Positions 24,188 through 35,508 of a DNA stretch of 64,000 nt are shown one piece after another. Location: assembly GCA_035502095.1 (NCBI GenBank), contig DATJUX010000020.1:116233-180232 (forward strand), given 5' to 3'. This DNA comes from JAKANT01 sp035502095 (GTDB taxonomy: Bacteria; Pseudomonadota; Gammaproteobacteria; Burkholderiales; Burkholderiaceae_F). Both the position numbers and the translations under genes were made by a program. Positions within the stretch are counted from its first letter, which is position 1. Each line of letters starts with the position of its first letter. The notes under the pieces were generated by a model. The model saw only the letters and a list, made by a program, of their open reading frames with translations. It searched no databases and had not been told where the DNA came from.

Positions 24188-25327
24188 CTAGATCCCCAGG
24201 CGCTGAAAGATCACCGCGAATGCGGCATCGAGCAGGATCACGGCGACGATGCTCTGCACGACCGTCGAGGTGGTGGCGAGGCCGACCGCGCGCGTATCGC
24301 GGCCCACCGTCATGCCCATGCGCGCGCCGATCAGGGCGATGAAGAACGCGAACACCGGCGCCTTGGCGAGCCCGACCACGACGTGCTTCACCGCCAGCGC
24401 TTCACGCAGGCGCGACAGGAAGGTGGCTGGCGTGATGTCGAGCATCGGCTCGGCGATCCAGAGCGCGCCGAGGATCGACATCGCGTCGCCGATGAACACG
24501 AGCAGCGGCAGCGCGACCATGAGCGCGAGCACGCGCGGAACGACCAGCACGTGCTGCGGCGACAGGCCGAGCGTGCTGATCGCGTCGATCTCCTCGCCGA
24601 GCCGCATCGCGCCGAGTTGCGCGGTGAAGGCCGCGCCCGACCGGCCGGCGACGATCACGGCCACGATGATCGGCGCGAATTCGCGCGTGGTCCCGATGCC
24701 CACGCCGTCGACCACGAACAGGTTCGCGCCGTACTTCTCCGCCTGCAGGCCCAGCAGGTACGCGATGACGATGCCGATCAGGAACGTCACCAGCGCCACC
24801 ACGGGAATGGCGTTCAATCCGCATTGCTCGAACTGGACTGTGAGCTCCTTGAGCCTGAGCCGCATCGGGTTGCGCACCAGTTGGGCCAGGGCCTGCGTCG
24901 TCTCGCCGAGAAAGGTGACGTGCCCGGCGCACATGCGGCCGATCTCCACCGCGGACAGGCCGAACTGCCCCAGACCGCCGAGGCGCTTGCGGCGCGGCAG
25001 CGCCTCGCCTGCATCGCCGAGCCGGAACACCCGCTCGACCACACGTTGCGTCACGGGTTCGAAGTCGTGCAACTCGACCTTGGCGGGGGTCAGGCCGGCA
25101 GCGCGCAACGCCTCCGCCAGTGCCCACGCCGCCGAGGTATCGATGCTTTCCAGGTCGGCGCCGGCGAGGATCACGCGCGGGGGAATCGCCTGGGCCCGCA
25201 GGGCCCGCTCGATCGCCGCGAGGTCGGGCAGGTGCCAGGCGCCGCGCAGGGTCAGCCGGGCGCGACCGGACGGGTCCGTTTCGAGCGCACACCAGCGCGC
25301 ATGCGCCGGCTGGGGATTGGCGGGCAT
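24188..25327 (-). CDS. MlaE-like permease with an N-terminal STAS domain
   Basis: A 379-residue protein. About residues 8-95 look like a STAS (MlaB-like) domain: TLRGAWHLPDLAAIE, then LESIDTSAAWALAEAL, where the SIDTSAA stretch is the typical conserved loop. From about 130 it is an MlaE permease, with the hallmark EFAPIIVAVIVAGRSGAA and AQLGAMRLGEEIDAI. In E. coli Mla these two parts are separate proteins. ATG 25327 is used; TTG 25351 is in frame but no stronger. It is the first gene of the operon permease-ATPase-MCE-lipoprotein-DUF2237. Confidence 0.9.
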   Translation of the reverse strand: MPANPQPAHARWCALETDPSGRARLTLRGAWHLPDLAAIERALRAQAIPPRVILAGADLESIDTSAAWALAEALRAAGLTPAKVELHDFEPVTQRVVERVFRLGDAGEALPRRKRLGGLGQFGLSAVEIGRMCAGHVTFLGETTQALAQLVRNPMRLRLKELTVQFEQCGLNAIPVVALVTFLIGIVIAYLLGLQAEKYGANLFVVDGVGIGTTREFAPIIVAVIVAGRSGAAFTAQLGAMRLGEEIDAISTLGLSPQHVLVVPRVLALMVALPLLVFIGDAMSILGALWIAEPMLDITPATFLSRLREALAVKHVVVGLAKAPVFAFFIALIGARMGMTVGRDTRAVGLATTSTVVQSIVAVILLDAAFAVIFQRLGI

Positions 25328-25390
25328 CAGGCCGGGACTATGCCTGAGCAAGACCAGGCCGTGCCATGCCCGGCCCGGGCGATGCGTGTG

Positions 25391-26002
25391 TCAGCCTCCG
25401 CGCGTCTGCGGCCTGACCTCGATGCGACGGTTGTGGAAGCGGCCTTCTTCGGTGGCGTTGGTGGCGACCGGACGCGCGTCGCCGTAGCCCGTTGCCGACA
25501 GCCGTTCGCGCGGAACGCCGCTTGCCACCAGGAAATCGGCGACCGCCTGCGCGCGCTGGCGGGAGAGCAGCATGTTTGCTTCGGCCGTGCCGGTGCTGTC
25601 GGTGTGGCCGGCGATCTCGAGACGTACGGTCGGTGCCAGCCCCTTGATGACCAGCGCGGCCTTGACCAGGACCGGCTTGGCGTCCGGCGGAATCTCGGCG
25701 CTGCCCGATGCGAAATTGACGGTCGGCAGGTTGAGCGCGACGAGGACGGCATCCATCGGCGTGCCGGCCCTGATCGCATCGAGCGCCGCGATCGCGCGCG
25801 CGTTGGCCGCCTGCGTAGCCCCTGCCGTGTCGAACGGGGCTGGCGGAGGCGGGGGGGCGGACGAAGGCACACACGCACGGATCAGCAGCACCGTAATGAA
25901 GCCGAGCACCAGGATGGGCCACGCCTTGTCCCGGAAACCAACCGGCTCGGGGCGATCGAGGATCGGCGGAGCTTCCGCGGAGCCTGCGGTGTCGTCGTGC
26001 AT
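25391..26002 (-). CDS. OmpA-family peptidoglycan-binding protein
   Basis: A 203-residue protein with one transmembrane helix at about 28-45, a Pro-rich linker and a C-terminal OmpA domain (about 95-200). The domain contains VNFASGSAEIPPDAKPVL, IAGHTDSTG and SATGYGDARPVATN, ending in NRRIEV. It should be anchored in the inner membrane with the OmpA domain bound to peptidoglycan in the periplasm. The ATG follows AGGGGAAAGC. It sits between acnA and the MCE operon with no clear functional link. Confidence 0.87.
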   Translation of the reverse strand: MHDDTAGSAEAPPILDRPEPVGFRDKAWPILVLGFITVLLIRACVPSSAPPPPPAPFDTAGATQAANARAIAALDAIRAGTPMDAVLVALNLPTVNFASGSAEIPPDAKPVLVKAALVIKGLAPTVRLEIAGHTDSTGTAEANMLLSRQRAQAVADFLVASGVPRERLSATGYGDARPVATNATEEGRFHNRRIEVRPQTRGG

Positions 26003-26079
26003 GCTTTCCCCTGTGGTGCCTGCCTTGTTGTTGTGAGCCGGCGGGGACCTGCGCGTGCGGGGCCCCGCGGCCTGCGGCG

Positions 26080-28778
<2,699 letters not shown>

Positions 28779-28782
<4 letters not shown>

Positions 28783-29231
28783 TTGCTCTCCTTCAAGCGA
28801 ATCTGTACGTCGTACATGAGACCCTTGTCGTCCTGGCATTCTCCAGCGCCGCCGCGGCCCTGGATCATGCCCCGGAAATCGCAGCGCAGGCCGCTGCCGT
28901 CTGCCGCCTTGAGCAATGCCTTTGCTTCCTGACCATATGGATTGTCGACGGTGCCGCTGCTGACCCCGACCGTGCCGAAGCTACCGCCGGAACCAAAGCC
29001 GACGCCGAAACCGCTCCAGAAAGATGAATGAGCAGCCGAGGTGTACAGCCAGGTACCCGTGTACACGGTCGATCCGATAGCCACAATGAGATCGGCCTCC
29101 GTGCTGCTGCGCTCGATCGCCTCGCCCGTATAGATGGTCCCGCTGTTGCGCGGCATGAGCGTCAGGGTATAGGTCGACATGCAGCCGGCGAGCAAGAAAA
29201 GGGTCGCACCGGCAAGGCCACTGCGCGTCAT
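28779..29231 (-). CDS. Lipoprotein of unknown function, coupled to acnA
   Basis: A 150-residue lipoprotein whose signal peptide ends in LLAGC. The mature part begins STYTLTLMPRNSGTIYTGEA, has a very Gly/Ser-rich centre (FGVGFGSGGSFGTVGVSSGT) and a C-terminal region with two cysteines (LRCDFRG, GECQDDKG) that may pair. The layout resembles small outer-membrane lipoproteins of proteobacteria with unknown roles. It ends overlapping the acnA start by four bases. ATG 29231 was chosen because it gives a clean lipoprotein signal; longer in-frame starts do not. Confidence 0.75.
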
Positions 29232-29296
29232 CGTGGTGTGCCTGCGGTTTGTTGACGCTCCGATCGCCACGTTGACCAATTCTTCCCCAGGGGGGG

Positions 29297-30748
29297 TCAG
29301 ATCACCATCATGTCGACGAACTCGTTGACAGGGGTCGCGTCGAGCCGTGCCGGGTCCTGGCAGAGCTCGAGCAGGGCGCCGGCCTGCTTGGTCGGAAACA
29401 CACGACCCAGGTTGGTCTTGAACTTGTCCATCAGCACCGGCATGCCCTCCTTGCGGCGTCGCTTGTGACCGATCGGGTATTCGACCGCCACCTCGTCGAG
29501 CTTCCTGCCGTCGCCGAATTCGACCGTGAGCGCATTGGCGATCGAACGCTTGGCGGGATCGTGATAGTCGCGCGTGAACTGCGGGTCCTCGACACACTCG
29601 ATGCGCTCACGCAGGGCGTCGATGCGCGGATCGGCCGCGACGTCGTCCTCGTAGTCGGCCGCGGTCAGGCGACCGAAGATGATCGGCACCGCGACCATGT
29701 ACTGGATGCAGTGATCGCGGTCTGCCGGGTTGGCGAGCGGGCCCTTCTTGTCGATGATCCGGATGCACGCCTCGTGGGTGCGAATGGCGATCTTCTTGAT
29801 GTCCTTTTCGGTCTTGCCGAGCTTCTTCATCTCGGCGTGGATGGTCATCGCCGCCTCGACGGCCGTCTGGGAATGGAACTCCGCCGGGAACGAGATCTTG
29901 AACAGCACGTTCTCCATCACATAGGAGCCATAGGGGCGCTGGAACTTGAATTCATTGCCCCTGAACGACACGTCGTAGAAGCCCCACGTCTTGGCCGATA
30001 GCACGGAGGGATACCCCATCTCGCCGGTACGCGCGATCAGCGCGAGGCGCACGCCGCGGCTGGTTGCGTCGCCGGCCGCCCAGCTCTTGCGCGAGCCCGT
30101 GTTGGGCGCGTGCCGATAGGTGCGCAGCGACTGGCCATCGACCCAGGCCAGCGACAGCGCGTTGATCGTCTCGTCCCGGGACAGGCCGAGCATCTGCGCC
30201 GCCACCGCGGTGGTCGCGACCTTCACCAGCACGACGTGATCGAGACCCACCTTGTTGAAGGAGTTCTCGAGCGCGATGCAGCCCTGGATCTCGTGCGCCT
30301 TGATCATCGCGGTCAGCACGTCGCGCACCGTGAGCGGGCGCTTGCCGGCGGCGACCGCCGTGCGACTCAGCCAGTCGGCCAGCGCGAGGATCCCGCCCAG
30401 GTTGTCGGATGGATGACCCCACTCGGCAGCGAGCCAGGTGTCATTGAAGTCGAGCCAGCGGATCATGGCGCCGATGTTGAAGGCGGCCTGGACCGGATCG
30501 AGCTGGAACTGGGTGCCGGGCACCTTGGCGCCGTTCGGCACGACCGTTCCGCGCACGACCGGCCCCAGCAGCTTGGTGCACGCCGGATACTCCAGCGCCT
30601 CGAAGCCGCATCCGAGGGTATCGAGCAGGCAGTAGCGTGCCGTGTCGTACGCCTCCTTGCTTTCGATCTTGTAGCTGCCGACGTAGTCGGCGATGTCGAC
30701 CAGCACCTTGTCCGGCTGCGGACGTACGTTGCTGATATGGGCACCCAT
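29297..30748 (-). CDS. prpD: 2-methylcitrate dehydratase
   Basis: Dehydrates 2-methylcitrate in the methylcitrate cycle of propionate breakdown. The 483-residue length and the family motifs fit PrpD: DTLGCGFEAL, WLDFNDTW, EWGHPSDNLGG, ALENSFNKVGLDHV and RGVRLALIARTGEMGYP. The start at ATG 30748 has AGGAGA upstream. It is the last gene of prpB-prpC-(small gene)-prpD, 19 bases after the MliC-like gene, and the lipoprotein/acnA pair follows on the same strand. Confidence 0.95.
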   Translation of the reverse strand: MGAHISNVRPQPDKVLVDIADYVGSYKIESKEAYDTARYCLLDTLGCGFEALEYPACTKLLGPVVRGTVVPNGAKVPGTQFQLDPVQAAFNIGAMIRWLDFNDTWLAAEWGHPSDNLGGILALADWLSRTAVAAGKRPLTVRDVLTAMIKAHEIQGCIALENSFNKVGLDHVVLVKVATTAVAAQMLGLSRDETINALSLAWVDGQSLRTYRHAPNTGSRKSWAAGDATSRGVRLALIARTGEMGYPSVLSAKTWGFYDVSFRGNEFKFQRPYGSYVMENVLFKISFPAEFHSQTAVEAAMTIHAEMKKLGKTEKDIKKIAIRTHEACIRIIDKKGPLANPADRDHCIQYMVAVPIIFGRLTAADYEDDVAADPRIDALRERIECVEDPQFTRDYHDPAKRSIANALTVEFGDGRKLDEVAVEYPIGHKRRRKEGMPVLMDKFKTNLGRVFPTKQAGALLELCQDPARLDATPVNEFVDMMVI

Positions 30749-30767
30749 GCGTGGATCTCCTCTCGAT

Positions 30768-31136
30768 CTATTTCGTGGCGGGCGCTTTCGCCTCACAGTG
30801 CAGCGGCTCGTCCAGCAGCCCGGCGAACTCGAGCAATGCCTCGTTACCCTTTTCGTGCCAGTTGACCTTGCCGTCGGCGCTCTCGGCGGCGATGCCGGAG
30901 GCTACCCGCTTGCGCGTGACCTCGACCCGGTTGCCGAGATAGGTCAGCCACGCGGGTTCGGCAATCTTCTTCGGGTGATAGTTGACAAGTACGGTGCGGC
31001 CGTTGGTGCAGTTCCATTCGCGCGTGATCGGCTTCGGTTGTGCCGGCCTGGTCTGCGCAAGGACGAGCCCGGGCACCAGCGCCGCCACGACGATCACCGC
31101 GCCAAGCGCCGGCCTCTGCGCGCGGCCGTGCTTCAC
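30768..31136 (-). CDS. MliC-like periplasmic protein in the prp operon
   Basis: A 122-residue secreted protein: signal peptide to VLAQ, then a mature part of about 95 residues. The pattern EWNCTNGRTVLVNYHP, then VASGIAAESADGKVNWHEKGNEALLE, and a final cysteine (LHCEAK) resembles the MliC/PliC lysozyme-inhibitor fold: beta strands, a disulfide, and a W..KG.EA motif. Function as a lysozyme inhibitor is inferred only. The start is GTG at 31136, overlapping the prpC stop (GTGA), so it is translationally coupled to the operon. Confidence 0.65.
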   Translation of the reverse strand: MKHGRAQRPALGAVIVVAALVPGLVLAQTRPAQPKPITREWNCTNGRTVLVNYHPKKIAEPAWLTYLGNRVEVTRKRVASGIAAESADGKVNWHEKGNEALLEFAGLLDEPLHCEAKAPATK

Positions 31137-32290
31137 TTGCGGCTTGCGAGCGGCACGAATTTCAGGTTCTCCGGCCCGATGTAGTTGGCGCTCGGGCGGA
31201 TGATCTTGTTGTCGATGCGCTGCTCGATGACGTGCGCGCTCCACCCGCTGGTGCGCGAGATCACGAACAGCGGCGTGAACATTTCGGTCGGCACGCCCAT
31301 CATGTGGTAGCTGGTGGCGCTGTACCAATCGAGGTTCGGGAACATCTTCTTCTCGCGCCACATCACGTCTTCGACGCGCGCCGAGATGTCGAACAGCTTC
31401 ATGTTGCCGGCATCCTGCGAAAGCCGCCGCGCCACTTCCTTGATGATCTGGTTGCGCGGATCGGCGATCGTGTAGACCGGATGGCCGAACCCGATGATCA
31501 CCTGCTTCTCGGCAATTCGCTTGACAATGTCACGCTCGGCGTCGTCCGGCGTGTCGTAGCGGCCGATGGTGTCGAACGCAAATTCGTTGGCGCCGCCGTG
31601 CTTCGGTCCCTTGAGTGCGCCGATCGCGCCGGTGATTGCCGAGTACATGTCGGAACCGGTGCCGGCGATGACCCGTGCGGTGAAGGTAGAGGCGTTGAAC
31701 TCGTGCTCGGCGTACAGGATCAACGAGGTGTGCATCGCCCGCACCCAGAGCGGCGATGGCGCGCGGCCGTGCAGCAGGTGCAGGAAGTGGCCGCCGATCG
31801 AGTCGTCGTCCGTCTCGACGTCGATGCGACGACCCGAGTGCGAGAAGTGATACCAGTAGAGAAGCAGCGAGCCGAACGATGCCATCAGGCGGTCGGCTAT
31901 GTCGCGCGCTTCGGCAAGCTTGTGCTCCGGACCCTCGGGAAGCGCGGCCCCGAGCGCCGAGCACGCCGTACGCAGCACGTCCATCGGATGCGTGCTGGCG
32001 GGGATGCACTCGAGGATGTCCTGCACGGCTGCAGGGATGCCACGCAAGGCGCGCAACTTGCGCTTGTACGCGGCAAGCTCGGCCGCGGTGGGCAGCCTGC
32101 CGTGCACGAGCAGGTGCGCGATCTCCTCGAATTCGCACTGTTCGGCGATGTCGAGGATGTCGAAACCTCGGTAGTGGAGGTCGTTGCCGGTGCGGCCGAC
32201 GGTACACAGCGCAGTGTTGCCGGCGACGACGCCCGACAGGGCGACCGACTTCTTGGGCTTGGGCGCCACGGGCGTCTGGACATCAGACAT
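31133..32290 (-). CDS. prpC: 2-methylcitrate synthase
   Basis: Condenses propionyl-CoA with oxaloacetate. The 385-residue protein is a short citrate-synthase-family member. Catalytic motifs are HEFNASTFTARV, GPKHGGANE and IGFGHPVYT, the last two holding catalytic histidines. The ending RPSANYIGP is characteristic of PrpC-type enzymes. It lies 18 bases after prpB. The larger gltA elsewhere in the window is the main citrate synthase, supporting the PrpC call here. Confidence 0.95.
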   Translation of the reverse strand: MSDVQTPVAPKPKKSVALSGVVAGNTALCTVGRTGNDLHYRGFDILDIAEQCEFEEIAHLLVHGRLPTAAELAAYKRKLRALRGIPAAVQDILECIPASTHPMDVLRTACSALGAALPEGPEHKLAEARDIADRLMASFGSLLLYWYHFSHSGRRIDVETDDDSIGGHFLHLLHGRAPSPLWVRAMHTSLILYAEHEFNASTFTARVIAGTGSDMYSAITGAIGALKGPKHGGANEFAFDTIGRYDTPDDAERDIVKRIAEKQVIIGFGHPVYTIADPRNQIIKEVARRLSQDAGNMKLFDISARVEDVMWREKKMFPNLDWYSATSYHMMGVPTEMFTPLFVISRTSGWSAHVIEQRIDNKIIRPSANYIGPENLKFVPLASRK

Positions 32291-32308
32291 GGATCGATCC
32301 TCTCCGAT

Positions 32309-33193
32309 TCACTTCTTCCTGGCGAACAACGCGTCGAGCTTGCTCTCGAACGCGTGATAGCCGATCACCTCGTACAACTCCGCGCGCGTCTGCATCTGCG
32401 GCACCGCGTCGCGCTGCGTCCCTTTGCGGCGGATCGTGGTGTAGACGTCGAGCGCGGCCTTGTTCATCGCACGGAACGCCGACAGCGGGTAAAGCGCCAT
32501 CGCGACGTCGGCGGAGCGCAGCTCCTCGAGCGTGTACAGCGGGGTGGCGCCGAACTCGGTGATGTTGGCCAGCAGGGGCACCTTGACCGCCGCGGCAAAG
32601 CGGCGATACGTCTCGAGATCGTTCGCGGCCTCGGCGAAGATTCCATCGGCGCCCGCGGCGACGCAGGCGAGCGCACGTTCGATCGCCCGATCGATGCCTT
32701 CCACCGCAATCGCATCGGTGCGGGCGATGATGAAGAAGTCCTCATCGGTGCGCGCATCTGCCGCCGCACGGACGCGATCGGCCATCTCTTCGGCCGACAC
32801 GATCTCCTTGCCGGGTCGATGGCCGCAACGCTTGGCGCCCACCTGATCCTCGATGTGCAGGGCCCCGGCGCCGGCCTTGCACAGCGCCTTCACGGTGCGT
32901 GCGATGTTGAATGCGCTCGGGCCGAAGCCGGTGTCGACATCGACCAGCAGCGGCAGGTCGCACACGTCGGTGATGCGGCGCACGTCGGTGAGCACGTCGT
33001 CGAGCGTGTTCAGGCCCAGGTCGGGCAAACCGAGCGAGCCGGCCGCGACGCCGCCGCCCGAGACATAAATCGCGCGGTAGCCGACCCGCTGCGCCAGCAG
33101 GGCGTGGTTGGCATTGATCGTGCCGACGATCTGCAGCGGTCTTTCTTCTTTCAGGGCGGCCCGGAACAGGGCGCCCGGCGACATAGGTTTCAT
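32309..33193 (-). CDS. prpB: 2-methylisocitrate lyase
   Basis: Splits 2-methylisocitrate into pyruvate and succinate. The 294-residue length is typical. Diagnostic motifs are YVSGGGVAAGSLGLPDLG at the substrate site, DVDTGFG, and the active-site KRCGHRPGK loop. The ATG at 33193 is followed by a normal N-terminus (MKPMSPGALFRAAL). It is the first gene of the prp operon; mdh lies 180 bases upstream on the same strand, so a promoter probably sits in that gap, although none is evident by eye. Confidence 0.95.
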   Translation of the reverse strand: MKPMSPGALFRAALKEERPLQIVGTINANHALLAQRVGYRAIYVSGGGVAAGSLGLPDLGLNTLDDVLTDVRRITDVCDLPLLVDVDTGFGPSAFNIARTVKALCKAGAGALHIEDQVGAKRCGHRPGKEIVSAEEMADRVRAAADARTDEDFFIIARTDAIAVEGIDRAIERALACVAAGADGIFAEAANDLETYRRFAAAVKVPLLANITEFGATPLYTLEELRSADVAMALYPLSAFRAMNKAALDVYTTIRRKGTQRDAVPQMQTRAELYEVIGYHAFESKLDALFARKK

Positions 33194-33372
33194 CGAGCCC
33201 TCGGCGGTGGTTTCAGTTCGAGAACGGTGGCGTCGGAATCGCACGAAGGCGAGCTCGTCTGGCGGCGGCGAAGCGCACCAGGGCTCCCGCAATCGCTCGC
33301 GACATTTTCATGCACCGTGCAACGCGCACCTCCCCCGCGAAGAGGGGGACGGGCCAAGGGTGGACGACATGA

Positions 33373-34362
33373 CTACGGGAGGAGATGGCTTACGCCGTCG
33401 CGCTCTTCGAGCAACTCCTTCAGCGTGTGATCCATCTTCGAACGTGCGAAGTCGTTGATCTCGAGACCCTTGATCACCGTGTACTCACCTCCCGCGCAAG
33501 TCACCGGCACGCCGTAGATGATGTCCTGGGGTATCCCGTAGCTGCCGTCGGAGGCAACGCCCATGGTGACCCAGCGGCCGCCCGTGCCGAGCACCCAGTC
33601 GCGGACGTGATCGATGGCGGCGTTGGCGGCCGAGGCGGCGGAGGACAGGCCGCGCGCCTCGATGATCGCGGCGCCGCGCTTGCCCACCGTCGGGATGTAG
33701 GTGTCGCGATACCAGGCTTCATCCTTGACGACCGTGGGTGCGGGCTGTCCGTCGATGGTCGCGAAGCGGATGTCCGGGAACATGGTGGGCGAGTGGTTGC
33801 CCCACACGGTTAGCTTCTCGATCGCCGCGAGCGGCTTGCCCGCGCGCGCTGCCAGCTGCGTGAGCGCGCGGTTGTGATCGAGCCGCATCATCGAGGTGAA
33901 GTTGCGCTTCGGCAGGGAGGGCGCGGATTTCATCGCGATGTACGCATTGGTGTTGGCCGGGTTGCCCACCACCAGCACCTTGACGTTGCGGCTCGCGACC
34001 TTGTCGAGACCCTTGCCCTGCGCGGTGAAGATCTGCGCGTTCGCCGCGAGCAGGTCCTTGCGCTCCATGCCCGGGCCGCGCGGGCGCGCGCCGACGAGGA
34101 GGGCGACGGAGGTGTCCTTGAATGCGCTGAGCGGATCGCTGTGCGCCTCCATGCCGGCAAGCAGCGGAAAGGCGCAGTCGTCGAGTTCCATCATGACGCC
34201 CTTGAGGGCCTTCTGCGCCTTCTCGTCGGGAATCTCCAGCAGTTGCAGGAAGACCGGCTGGTCCTTGCCGAGCATCTCGCCGGAGGCGATGCGGAACAGC
34301 AGTGCATAACCGATCTGGCCGGCGGCGCCGGTGACGGCAACACGTACGGGCGACTTGCTCAT
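33373..34362 (-). CDS. mdh: Malate dehydrogenase
   Basis: Oxidises malate to oxaloacetate with NAD. The 329-residue protein is of the cytosolic/proteobacterial type: VAVTGAAGQIGYALL at the start, GARPRGPGMERKDLL, VVGNPANTNA, and the catalytic WGNHSPTMFPD. GGAGA precedes ATG 34362. It is transcribed away from the gntR gene; the inverted repeat at 34575-34591 lies in the shared upstream region. Confidence 0.95.
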   Translation of the reverse strand: MSKSPVRVAVTGAAGQIGYALLFRIASGEMLGKDQPVFLQLLEIPDEKAQKALKGVMMELDDCAFPLLAGMEAHSDPLSAFKDTSVALLVGARPRGPGMERKDLLAANAQIFTAQGKGLDKVASRNVKVLVVGNPANTNAYIAMKSAPSLPKRNFTSMMRLDHNRALTQLAARAGKPLAAIEKLTVWGNHSPTMFPDIRFATIDGQPAPTVVKDEAWYRDTYIPTVGKRGAAIIEARGLSSAASAANAAIDHVRDWVLGTGGRWVTMGVASDGSYGIPQDIIYGVPVTCAGGEYTVIKGLEINDFARSKMDHTLKELLEERDGVSHLLP

Positions 34363-34444
34363 GGAATTCTCCGGGTCAGTAACAAGCGAGGGGACCGTGA
34401 ACGTCGTGCAGGCAGTGAGCAACGCGAATCAGCCTCGGCGCGGG

Positions 34445-34500
34445 ATGACCATCGCTTTGCGCCGCACCAACCATGACCATCGCTTTGCGCCGCACCAACC
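34445..34500 (+). repeat. Perfect tandem duplication, two 28-base units
   Basis: Bases 34445-34472 and 34473-34500 are identical and directly adjacent; each begins ATGACCATCGCTTTGC and ends CACCAACC. The repeat lies in the mdh-gntR intergenic region, upstream of mdh on its coding strand. It is not an inverted repeat and encodes nothing obvious. Confidence 0.95.
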
Positions 34501-34574
34501 GAGCGGCAGTGTAATCCGCCGCGCACGAGGACCCGGTTGCCAGGATCGTTCCGCTTCGGTTCGGTACTGTAACT

Positions 34575-34591
34575 CTTATATAATATATAAG
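34575..34591 (+). promoter_or_regulatory. Inverted repeat over a TATAAT box, likely GntR operator
   Basis: CTTATATA, one A, then TATATAAG: a perfect eight-base inverted repeat in a strikingly AT-rich island of an otherwise GC-rich region. The plus strand contains an exact TATAAT at 34579-34584; a -35 box is not clear. The repeat lies 50 bases before the gntR start used here, so a regulator bound here would block gntR transcription, and might also affect mdh, whose start is 213 bases away on the other side. The assignment is inference from position and symmetry. Confidence 0.6.
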
Positions 34592-34641
34592 ACAAGAATT
34601 TTGTGAGCATTTGCGGGCAACCAACGGACGAAAGTGCTCAA

Positions 34642-35418
34642 ATGGCGGGCATGGTCGATACGGCTCACGGCGGCGCGACGGCCCGCGCGGTGGCGCGGCG
34701 GGAAGCGGTATTCACGCCCCTGTACAAGCAGATCAAGGGGTTGCTCCTGCAGGATCTCGATCGCGGGTCGTGGAAGCCGGGCGAACTGATCCCGAGCGAG
34801 ATCGAGCTTGCCGCGCGCTTTCAAGTCAGCCAGGGCACCGTTCGCAAGGCGATCGACGAACTGGCCGCGGAGAACCTGCTGCTACGGCGACAGGGAAAGG
34901 GGACGTTCGTCGCGACCCATCACGAGCCGAAGGTCCAGTTCCGCTTCCTGCGCATCATGCCGGACGAAGGCGAGCCGGTCGCCGCGCAGAGCCGCTTCCT
35001 CGAATGCCGCCGCCAGCGCGCCACGGCGGACGTCGCGCGCTCGCTCGACCTCAAAGCGGGCGACGGCGTGGTCTACGTGCGGCGTCTTCTCTCGTTCAAG
35101 GGCGCGGCGATAATCGTCGATGACCTCTGGCTGCCGGGAGGCTTGTTCAAGGGCCTGACGGCCGAGCGTCTTGCCGAGTATCACGGGCCGCTCTACGGGC
35201 TCTTCGAGACCGAATTCGGTACGCGCATGATTCGCGCCGAGGAGCGGCTGCGCGCGTGTCGCGCGGAGCCGGAGATCGCCAAGCTGCTCAAGGTCGCGTC
35301 CGACGCGCCGATCCTGCTGGTCGAACGCGTTTCCTTCACCTACGGCGAGCGGCCGGTCGAACTGCGGCGCGGTTACTGCCTCACCGAACATCATCACTAT
35401 CACAACACCCTGAGTTGA
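34642..35418 (+). CDS. GntR-family regulator, HutC subfamily
   Basis: A 258-residue regulator. The N-terminal winged helix-turn-helix (about 20-90) shows PLYKQIKGLL, IPSEIELAARFQVSQGTVRK and RRQGKGTFV. The C-terminal UTRA ligand-binding domain (about 105-255) ends in RRGYCLTEHHHYHNTLS. Its position between mdh/prp/acn and sdh/gltA suggests control of central carbon genes in response to a small organic acid; the ligand is unknown. ATG 34642 is used; GTG 34603 is in frame but would nearly abut the -10 box. Confidence 0.87.
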   Translation: MAGMVDTAHGGATARAVARREAVFTPLYKQIKGLLLQDLDRGSWKPGELIPSEIELAARFQVSQGTVRKAIDELAAENLLLRRQGKGTFVATHHEPKVQFRFLRIMPDEGEPVAAQSRFLECRRQRATADVARSLDLKAGDGVVYVRRLLSFKGAAIIVDDLWLPGGLFKGLTAERLAEYHGPLYGLFETEFGTRMIRAEERLRACRAEPEIAKLLKVASDAPILLVERVSFTYGERPVELRRGYCLTEHHHYHNTLS

Positions 35419-35508
35419 GCGTTCGAAGGACGCGCGTTTGTTCCGTCGCAGCAAATGCGCCAGAATAGAAGGCCCAGCCCGGGCCGCCGAAGCGAACGAT
35501 AAAGAACG

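Noticed and set aside
33332..33348. CCCCC/GGGGG hairpin between mdh and prpB as a terminator
   Set aside because: Only five base pairs, seven-base loop and no T run on the minus strand, so not supported.
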